Shown here: positions 15,759 through 23,000 of the stretch, one piece after another
Position numbering within the stretch: position 1 is the first letter of the stretch
How the letters are laid out: every line of letters begins with the position of its first letter
Origin: Gracilibacteraceae bacterium
GTDB lineage: Bacteria > Bacillota > Desulfitobacteriia > Desulfitobacteriales > Syntrophobotulaceae
Length of the DNA: 44,656 nucleotides
Reading direction: 5' to 3'
Assembly (NCBI GenBank): GCA_031266805.1
Contig: JAISAH010000108.1
Coordinates: 1-44,656, forward strand
Position numbers and translations under genes: made by a program
Notes under the pieces: model-generated
Seen by the model: the letters and a program-made list of their open reading frames with translations, nothing else
What the model was told of the DNA's origin: nothing
The model's database searches: none

Positions 15759-17363
15759 TCACTCATCCCCGCGCAGACGGGCCGTAAGCTCGCGGCGGTT
15801 TTTGGTCCCTGTTTTGGCAAACAGTTCCGCCATATGATACTTGACCGTCCGCTCGGTGATTTGGCAGGTTTCCGCGATCCGGGCGTTGGACAAGCCCCGC
15901 AAAACGCCGCGCAGTATCTCTGCCTGCCGCTGGCGGATGCCATATGTGTGAACGGCTTTGGCCACAAGCGCGTCCGCCCCGCTTTCCGCGACGGTCCTGA
16001 TCTTGTTCAGGATATTTTTCTGGTGGACTTCCATTTCGGCAGGCGATATATGCAGGCGGCGGGCGATATCATGGCGGGTCAGGCCGTCGATAAAAAGCGC
16101 GGCTATGGTCTGTTCGATCTCCAAAAGCCCGGCCCCCGCCATTCCGGGCGGGTCCAGCGCCGCTAAGGCGGGACCATTCTCGGTGATTTCCGGCTCCCGG
16201 AACAGCGCGCTCAAGAGAGAGGCCACGAAAGTTTTTTCGCTGCGCCGGTCGAATATGAGCAGCGCCGCGGCCAGAAGCAAAATCACCAGCGCCGCCATGA
16301 CGGCGATATGCCCGGCGGACAGCGTTTCCCCCGGGAAAAAGACCGGCGCCAGACTTTCAAAGGCCCAGAGGGAAGAAGCCGTGAGGATATCCAAGGCCAT
16401 GCCCAGGGAAGCCATGAGGACCGGTTTGTCGGTCCGGGAAAAAAACATGATGGAAAACCCGACGACAAAAAAGTCCGAGTAAGCGCCGCCGACGCCGTCC
16501 GCGATGATGAGCGCCGGCAGGAGATCCGGCTCCCCCTGCCGCAGCAGGGCCAGAATCAGGCCCAATAAATATAAGGAAAAACCGACGATCATCGCCTGTT
16601 TTTCCCGCAGCCTGTCGGTAAACAGGGCGTAAACGCTCAGGCTCACGGCGGGGAGCAGCACGCCGCCGGCAAAAAGCAGCGGGTCGCCGCGCAGGCCCTC
16701 CGCGAGGAAATAGCTGTGAAACAGATCCGAGGCGAGATCGAAGGCGCATATGAGCAAAAATATCGCCGCCGCTAAAACGACGTACCGGGGCTGCAAAAAC
16801 AAAAACGCGCCCGCGCGCGTGGAAGGCTCACAAACAGGCGGTTCCCGCCAAGCGACGGCGGCGTAGGAAATAAGGCCGGCCGCCGCGGGGAAAAGGAATT
16901 GGCCGAAGGGCGGGAACATGAGCGTCCGCGCCAAGAGAAGCCAGAGAGCGTGGGCGAAAATGGCGGCGGTAATCGCCGTCATAAAAGCCGTTAATTTCCA
17001 TTTTTCTCCAGCGGAGGTCACGACGCCGTAACAGCAGCGCAAGATGAGCGGTGCGATGAATACGGGCGATATGATGAAGAGGGCGACAAAACCCGGCGGG
17101 GGCAGGAGCGGCATGACGATAGTGCCGGCCAGCCCAACGGGAGCGCTGAAGCGGGCGATCCGCGCCACGGCCCCGATATTGTCGCCGCAGACGGCGCCGA
17201 GGGCGATCATGGGGACGGCAAGCGCCAAAGAGAACCAGAACATATTCATGCTCCGGGCATAAATCGTAGGGTCGTAGCTTTGGTATACGGAGAAATACCA
17301 AGCGGTCAGCGCGAAAAGACCGAACCACTCCCGGCGCGCCACCGGGTTAAATGCCTTGAGCAT
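15759..17363 (-). CDS. Membrane-bound LuxR-family regulator with MFS-like N-terminal domain
   Basis: The 534-aa protein has about 12 hydrophobic segments (residues ~1-380), then a cytoplasmic tail with two HTH segments. The first (TRHDIARRLHISPAEMEVHQ) is degenerate. The second (GLSNARIAETCQITERTVKY) is a canonical LuxR HTH. Fusions of a transporter-like domain to a LuxR HTH occur in gut Actinobacteria and some Clostridia and probably sense a ligand in the membrane. I place the start at 17363 because GGAGG lies 8 bases upstream; the open frame extends to 17399. It overlaps the end of the MarR gene by 17 bp, so the two are one unit. Confidence 0.87.
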   Translation of the reverse strand: MLKAFNPVARREWFGLFALTAWYFSVYQSYDPTIYARSMNMFWFSLALAVPMIALGAVCGDNIGAVARIARFSAPVGLAGTIVMPLLPPPGFVALFIISPVFIAPLILRCCYGVVTSAGEKWKLTAFMTAITAAIFAHALWLLLARTLMFPPFGQFLFPAAAGLISYAAVAWREPPVCEPSTRAGAFLFLQPRYVVLAAAIFLLICAFDLASDLFHSYFLAEGLRGDPLLFAGGVLLPAVSLSVYALFTDRLREKQAMIVGFSLYLLGLILALLRQGEPDLLPALIIADGVGGAYSDFFVVGFSIMFFSRTDKPVLMASLGMALDILTASSLWAFESLAPVFFPGETLSAGHIAVMAALVILLLAAALLIFDRRSEKTFVASLLSALFREPEITENGPALAALDPPGMAGAGLLEIEQTIAALFIDGLTRHDIARRLHISPAEMEVHQKNILNKIRTVAESGADALVAKAVHTYGIRQRQAEILRGVLRGLSNARIAETCQITERTVKYHMAELFAKTGTKNRRELTARLRGDE

Positions 17364-17814
17364 CGCGGCGTCCTCCGTCTTTTTCGATCTGCGCGTCAAG
17401 CCCCGCGCTCAGTTTTGTGAGCAAGCGAAAAAGCCGCTCTTTCTCCGCCGCGGTGAGATTCCCGCCCCATTCCTCCAGCATTTCCCGGCTTTCGTCGCGG
17501 TACTTTTCTCCGAGCGCCCGCCCGCTTGCGGTCAGGAACACGTCAAAGGTGCGCCTGTCGCTCGCGTTTGCCTTTCGCCTGACGTAACCGCCCTGCTCCA
17601 GCTTGGCGATCAGCTCCCCGCATGACGAGGACGTGATTTGCAAAAACCGCGTCAGCTCCCGCTGCGTCAGGCCGTCACGCTCCAGCAGGATCTTCAGGAT
17701 TATGCCCTGCTTTAAGCCGATCCCCTGACCGCCGGGTTTGCCGTCCGGAGTGGCGTGGATCAGCTTGATGCATTGCTCGTGACAGCGGTGTACAAGGACG
17801 TAGATTTTTTCCAC
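17347..17814 (-). CDS. MarR-family transcriptional regulator
   Basis: The 155-aa protein has the MarR winged helix: recognition-helix region TQRELTRFLQITSSSCGELIAKLEQ... and wing GYVRRKANASDRRTFDVFLT (the DxR wing motif is present). A GTG at 17814 is the start in frame; an ATG two bases upstream is out of frame. MarR dimers bind palindromes near their own promoter. A perfect 14-bp palindrome lies at 17846-17859, between the promoter and the gene. It is co-transcribed with the LuxR-type gene. Confidence 0.88.
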   Translation of the reverse strand: MEKIYVLVHRCHEQCIKLIHATPDGKPGGQGIGLKQGIILKILLERDGLTQRELTRFLQITSSSCGELIAKLEQGGYVRRKANASDRRTFDVFLTASGRALGEKYRDESREMLEEWGGNLTAAEKERLFRLLTKLSAGLDAQIEKDGGRRDAQGI

Positions 17815-17845
17815 ATAATTCTCGATGATACGCGCCCCCCGGAAC

Positions 17846-17859
17846 TCAAGCTAGCTTGA
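17846..17859. promoter_or_regulatory. Palindromic operator of the MarR gene
   Basis: TCAAGCTAGCTTGA is a perfect 14-bp palindrome ~15-28 nt downstream of the predicted start of transcription, the usual place for an autorepressor site. The half-site CAAGCTA/TAGCTTG recurs at the iron-operon promoter (6564-6587). Confidence 0.7.
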
Positions 17860-17880
17860 CGCAAGGCCTCCATATTCAGG

Positions 17881-17909
17881 ATTGTAGCATATTCGCGGCC
17901 GCATTTCAA
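17881..17909 (-). promoter_or_regulatory. Promoter of the marR-luxR unit
   Basis: On the minus strand TTGAAA (17909-17904), a 17-bp spacer and TACAAT (17886-17881). The -35 overlaps the last codons of rnhA. Confidence 0.8.
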
Positions 17910-18358
17910 CGAAGAATCTCTTCGCCGCCGGAACGGACCGCCGCCCGCGCCAGGGCGTCACAGCGGTTGTTCTGCTGATTATCGGCGTGGCCTTTTACCT
18001 TGTGCCAGCTCACCGCGTGCGTTTGGGCCAGGGCCAGCAGCGCCCGCCACAAATCCTGATTGTCCACCGCTTCCTTTTTTGAGGTCAGCCAGCCGTTGCG
18101 CTGCCATTTGTCCAGCCAGCCCTGCGTAAAAGCGTTGATCAGGTAAGCGCTGTCACTGTATAATTCCACCCGGCACGCCTCTGTCAGCTGTTCCAGAGCG
18201 CGGACGGCCGCCGTGAGCTCCATGCGCTGGTTGGTCGTATCCGGCGCGAACCCGCTCACCTCTTTGCTGGTTTCGCCGTAAGTCAAAACGGCCCCCCAGC
18301 CGCCCGGGCCCGGATTTCCGGAGCAGGCGCCGTCAGTGTAAATAACGACGGTTTTCAT
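17906..18358 (-). CDS. rnhA: Ribonuclease HI
   Basis: The 150-aa enzyme cuts RNA in RNA-DNA hybrids. The catalytic residues are Asp9 (in IYTDGACSGNPG), Glu47 (MELTAA), Asp69 (YSDSAY) and Asp134 (NRCDALA), with His124 in the flexible loop (KVKGHADNQQNN). I place the start at 18358, where GGAGGGGAGGGAAGGGA precedes the ATG. The open frame extends to 18415, but the extra 19 residues do not match the family. Confidence 0.97.
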   Translation of the reverse strand: MKTVVIYTDGACSGNPGPGGWGAVLTYGETSKEVSGFAPDTTNQRMELTAAVRALEQLTEACRVELYSDSAYLINAFTQGWLDKWQRNGWLTSKKEAVDNQDLWRALLALAQTHAVSWHKVKGHADNQQNNRCDALARAAVRSGGEEILR

Positions 18359-18427
18359 CCGCGTCCCTTCCCTCCCCTCCTTGATTTGGATGCTGGATCC
18401 GCGCGCCGTCTCCATATTTCAGGGATT

Positions 18428-18457
18428 ATTATATCACCGGCGGGCCACAAAACGCAA
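18428..18457 (-). promoter_or_regulatory. Promoter of rnhA
   Basis: On the minus strand TTGCGT (18457-18452), an 18-bp spacer and TATAAT (18433-18428). The block is nearly identical to the promoter blocks of the two large surface-protein genes, but lacks one 11-bp unit between -35 and -10. Confidence 0.8.
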
Positions 18458-18461
18458 TCCA

Positions 18462-18597
18462 GCCAAACTCGGAAGTAAATAACGGCCAAACTCGGAAGTA
18501 AAATCAGGCCAAACTCGGAAGTAAAACTAGGTCAAACTCGGAAGTAAAACTAGGCCAAACTCGGAAGTAAAAGCTTGACAAACTCGGAAGTAGAGGC
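18462..18597. repeat. Six-copy 23-bp tandem repeat array (iteron-like)
   Basis: The core CAAACTCGGAAGTA recurs six times with an exact 23-bp step (copies start near 18463, 18486, 18509, 18532, 18555 and 18578). Spacers between cores are short and partly conserved (AACTAGG). The last copy overlaps the spacer of the promoter at 18575-18603. It is too short and too regular to be a CRISPR array. An operator array for a cooperative binding protein is the best reading. Confidence 0.9.
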
Positions 18598-18603
18598 TAT
18601 CAT
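18575..18603 (+). promoter_or_regulatory. Promoter of the DUF4143 ATPase gene
   Basis: TTGACA (18575-18580), a 17-bp spacer and TATCAT (18598-18603). The -35 is created by a single variant base in the sixth repeat, and the spacer is the repeat core itself. The predicted start (~18610) excludes the ATG at 18608. Confidence 0.82.
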
Positions 18604-18637
18604 TTAGATGTATCCTGCACTTTGGAGGCCTTGCGGC

Positions 18638-19903
18638 ATGAAACGGAAATATTTAAAGCGTATCGTGGACGATGTGCTGAATGCCGCGCTGGAGTCGTCC
18701 GGCGCGGTGCTGATAGAGGGTCCGAAATGGTGCGGAAAGACCCGGACGGCGGCGGAATGGGCCGCCAGCAAACTGCTCATGCAAGATCCGGACTATGCGG
18801 AAGCATATCTAAAAAGCGCCGATATAAAGCCTTCGCTGCTGCTGAGAGGCGAAACGCCGCGCCTGATCGACGAATGGCAGACGGCCCCTGTGCTTTGGGA
18901 CGCGGTTCGTTTCGCGGTAGACCAGCGGGGAGAGAGCGGGCAGTTTATCCTGACCGGATCAGCCGTACCGGAAGACGACGTCGTTCGGCACACCGGCACG
19001 GGTCGAATCGCGCGGCTGCTTATGCGGCCGATGACCTTATTTGAATCGCTGGAATCCAGCGGCGACGTTTCACTAAAAGCCTTATTTGACGAAGACTGCG
19101 GCGGAGAGGGGCTGTCCGCGCTCTCCGTCGAGCGGATAGCCTATGCGCTGACGCGGGGAGGATGGCCCGCCTCGATCGGCGAAAAGGAGTCGGCCGCCCT
19201 GCGGCGCGTATATGATTACGTCGACGCGGTCATCAACATCGACGTGTCCCGCGTGGGCGGCGTTGAAAAAAGTCCCGCCCGCGTCCGCGCTTTAATGCGC
19301 TCTCTGGCGAGGAATGTCTCCACGATGGCGAATTTTACGACCATAAAAAATGATATCGCCGGCGATGAGGACACAATTTCCGAAAAAACGATATCCTCCC
19401 ACCTGAACGCCCTGCGCCGTATTTACGTTGTGGAGGATTTGCCCGCTTGGAATCCGGCTATGCGCTCCAAGACCGCGCTGCGAACTTCCCCCAAACGCCA
19501 TTTCACCGATCCGTCCATCGCCGCCGCCGTACTCCGCGCCACGCCGGACAGCCTGCTTGCCGACTTCAATACTTTCGGGCTGTTGTTTGAGTCTCTTTGC
19601 GTGCGCGACTTGCGTGTATACGCGCAAGCGATAGACGGCGAGGTTTTCCACTACCGCGACAAAAGCGGGCTGGAAGCGGACGCGGTCGTCCATTTGAAAG
19701 ACGGGCGCTGGGGCGCGGTCGAGGTCAAGATGGGGGCGAAGGAAATTGAAACCGCCGCCGGGAACCTGAAAAAACTCCGCGAAAAAATCAACGCGGACAA
19801 AATGCGGGAGCCGTCATTTTTGATGGTGCTGACCGCCACGGAATTAGGGTATCGCCGGGCCGACGGCGTGTATATCGTCCCGATTGGCTGCCTGAAACAC
19901 TGA
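18638..19903 (+). CDS. AAA-family ATPase with DUF4143 domain
   Basis: The 421-aa protein has a Walker A motif (EGPKWCGKTRTA, ~26-37), a Walker B region (RLIDEWQ), a sensor segment (FILTGSAVP) and a C-terminal DUF4143 domain with a PD-(D/E)XK-like core (DKSGLEADAVV...WGAVEVKMG). This widespread family has no settled function; toxin-like or defence-related roles have been proposed. I place the start at 18638 because GGAGG lies just upstream and the promoter would start RNA after the earlier ATG at 18608. The 23-bp array covers its promoter, so tight control is likely. Confidence 0.88.
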   Translation: MKRKYLKRIVDDVLNAALESSGAVLIEGPKWCGKTRTAAEWAASKLLMQDPDYAEAYLKSADIKPSLLLRGETPRLIDEWQTAPVLWDAVRFAVDQRGESGQFILTGSAVPEDDVVRHTGTGRIARLLMRPMTLFESLESSGDVSLKALFDEDCGGEGLSALSVERIAYALTRGGWPASIGEKESAALRRVYDYVDAVINIDVSRVGGVEKSPARVRALMRSLARNVSTMANFTTIKNDIAGDEDTISEKTISSHLNALRRIYVVEDLPAWNPAMRSKTALRTSPKRHFTDPSIAAAVLRATPDSLLADFNTFGLLFESLCVRDLRVYAQAIDGEVFHYRDKSGLEADAVVHLKDGRWGAVEVKMGAKEIETAAGNLKKLREKINADKMREPSFLMVLTATELGYRRADGVYIVPIGCLKH

Positions 19904-19940
19904 GGCCATACCTTCCCGGAATCCGCGGAACCAACCCCCG

Positions 19941-19968
19941 CGTCATTCCGGGCTTGTCCCGTAATCCA
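19941..19968. repeat. Dispersed palindromic repeat, locus 5
   Basis: This 28-bp copy, CGTCATTCCGGG...CCCGTAATCCA, has one mismatch in the stem. It lies between the DUF4143 gene and the terminator of the CWB2 gene. Confidence 0.8.
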
Positions 19969-19975
19969 AAAAATG

Positions 19976-20013
19976 GCAATAGGCCTGCCCCTTTACTCGG
20001 GCGGGCCTATTGC
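19976..20013 (-). terminator. Terminator of the CWB2 surface-protein gene
   Basis: A 15-bp stem (19976-19990 with 19999-20013, one wobble pair) is followed on the minus strand by CATTTTTTGG. It lies 38 bp after the stop of the minus-strand gene and may also stop plus-strand readthrough. Confidence 0.88.
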
Positions 20014-20050
20014 GTTACGAGTATTACTTATTCAGTTGCTTGTTCAGGTC

Positions 20051-23000
20051 TCAGACCGCCGGGCCGCCGAAGCCGTAGACTTTGGTTTCCGGGGTCACGG
20101 GGCCGAGGTTCAGGCCAACCGGATCGTTTCGCGGCGTGAGCAGGACGACCGACCGAGTCTTGGCCGCCAGAGCCGAACCGGTCAGCGCGTCCACCAGCGT
20201 GACGCCGTTCGCGAAATACACGATGTCGTACATAAAGGTGAGAGAATCACGCATACTTTGGTTCGTGGCGTAACGGTCCTCGCCGTAGATCCGGGTCAGG
20301 CCGCTCACGTCCTGCACGAGACTCGGGCCGCCCAGGACATAGCCGCCGAGAGAGGAGTCGCCGCCGAATGCCGCGTCGGGAGCGGCGATCTGGATCACAT
20401 AGCCGTTGGCCGCCGCGAACGAGGCTGCGGACACCGCGTCGGCTACGGCGCCATAACCTACGACAAACGTTCCCTGCGGGGCCGTGATGCGGGCGTTGAT
20501 CAGTTTAGCCGTCTCCACCCGGTTCGCGCCTTGCAGCACGATGATCTCCATGGCCGGGAAGCGCGCTTGGAGCTGATCGGCCACGCCTTGGCCCAGCGAG
20601 CCCACAACATAGGCTTTGCCGGCGCCGAGCCGCGCGATCTCTGTGAACACGTTTTCACGGATGCTGTTGTTTAGCACGAGCAGAATCGGGATGTCGTCCT
20701 GTCCGGCGAGGGAGGAAACGGAGAGAGCGTCGATGATATGGTCGTTGTCGCCGGGGGCGAGGATCACGGCCTCAGCGGAGGTCCAGCCGGCTTTCGAGAT
20801 GGAGATGGCCGTCTCTGTTCTGTCCGCGCCGTAGATATAGCTGATGGCGGACGTGGGCAAAGCAGCCAGAGGAACTTCTTCCTCCGTGACGATGATGGAA
20901 CCGCCGCCCCCGCCGCCGCTGTCGCTGCTGGGCGCGGGGAATATGGCCGGGAATTTCGCTGTAACTGTCTGGTTAACAGCGTCATATCCGAGACCGCCTG
21001 TCGCGCCGGGGATATTGGTTATACCAATCAGCGCGTAATTGGGATTAGGCAGGCTGATTTTGGCGGCATACGGGGTGTAGGCGGCAAAAGCCGCATGAGA
21101 CGGCTCCCACTCCACAGTCAGCGTAAACTCGCCCATGGTGATATTGGTAACAGGCGTGCCGCCTATACTTGGAGTCAGGATAACCGGTGCGGTGACGGTC
21201 ACAGGCCGCGGATCAACGGTGAAATGCAGCGCGACCGAACGGGTAGCACCGCTGCCGCTGACGGTCAGAACCGCGTTGTAGGTTCCCGCGGACAGTCCGG
21301 GCACCGGACTGATACTGACGCTCACTGTATCATTCGCGTCTACATCGAAAGAGCCGATGGGGTCAAGTATCTCGAAAGCGTCAGGGTCAGTCCCTTCGAG
21401 ACTTAAACTCACATTCTTCCAGTCTACAGCGCCGGTGTTGGAGATAGTGACGGGTTTCGGGTCAATTGGGTCATAGCCGTAGTACACGGCGGTAAAAGTG
21501 GTGTCAGGTGTGACGGAGTAGGAACCGCTGACCGGGGGATCCGGAGGCGTTGAGGTTTCCGGTGTGATCGTGATAGTCAATGATTTCGTGGCATCGCCCG
21601 CGTTGTTTGCGGCTTTCACGGTGAAAGTCGCCGTTTCTGCCGTCGTGGGCGTTCCGGAAATTTCACCTGTGGCGGAGTTCAACGACAAACCGCCCGGCAA
21701 ACTTCCGATTTCAACGCTCCATGTGATAGGCGCGTCGCCATTGGCCGCGAGGGTTTTGCTATAAGACTCGCCTACTTTGCCGTCCAGCAGACTTGTCGTG
21801 GTAATCGTCGGCGCTGTGAGGGCCGGCAGAGCGGGATCTATGACGATAGACAGTTCTTTTGAGTCATCGCCCGCGCTGTTTTCGGCCTTCACGGTGAAAG
21901 TCGCTGTCTCTGCCGTCATGGGCGTTCCGTAAATCACGCCTGTAGTGGTGTTCAACAACAAACCGCCCGGCAAACTTCCGATTTCAACGCTCCATGTTAT
22001 GGGTGCGTCGCCGTCGGCCGTGAGGGTTGCGCTATAAGACTCGCCCACTTTGCCGCCCAGCAGAGTTGTTGTGATGATGCTCGGCGCCGTTGGCGCAGGA
22101 TCTATGACGATAGACAGTTGTTTTGTGTTATTGCCCGCGCTGTTTTCGGCCTTCACTGTAAAAGTCGCCATTCCAGCCGTCGTGGGCGTCCCGTAAATCT
22201 CTCCTGTAGTGGTGTTCAACAACAAACCGTTCGGCAAACTCCCACTGCTGGGTTCAATGCTCCATGTTATGGGTGCGCTGCCATCAGCCTCAAGGGTTTG
22301 CTTGTATGCCGCGCCTACTGTGCCGCCCAGCAGACTTGTTGTGGTGATGTTTGGCACCGCTGTCACCGTAGCCATGCCCTCTGTCTCAGCGATCACTGTA
22401 TTATCTGAAGCTTTTACCTTTATACTATATTTAAAGGTTCCGGCCTTTTCCCCCTTGACTTTCAGAGCTACATAACCCGTTCCCTTCGCCAGATCAAATG
22501 CTGGGAAATTGATTGTTCCGGTACCATCACTATTGTCTGTTATCGTCAATGATTGATAACCACTGCCGTCGCCGGGATCATACTCCAGATCCAAGTCGCT
22601 TACGGCCAAACCGTCAAAATCGCTCAGTTCAATGACCGCTGTCACATTCGGCACTTCCTCCGTGCTGGTGGACTCAACGCGCGCTTCACTCCACTTTCCG
22701 GCCACCAAATCGCCAAGCCCTTTCGCTTCTATTCCAGACGTTGGAATGGCGACCAGTAATTCTTTTTGGGCCAGTGAGAAGGTGTAGCTCTGCGAATTAT
22801 ATTTGAACTGCGCTTCCGCAGTAACTGTGACTGGACCGGTGGCGTCGGGAGCTTTAGCATAGAGTATATTGCCCTGAATTTCAAAGTCGTTGTCGTTGTC
22901 CAAGGCATACCGGAAACTGATACCCATATTTTCGATGAATGCTTTATACTTGTCATCATAGACTAAATCGTCGTAATTTGTGGCCAACGAGTACAACGGC

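Noticed and set aside
18462-18597. Possible CRISPR array
   Set aside because: The step is a constant 23 bp and the variable parts are only ~6-9 bp and partly conserved, far too short for spacers. It overlaps a promoter.
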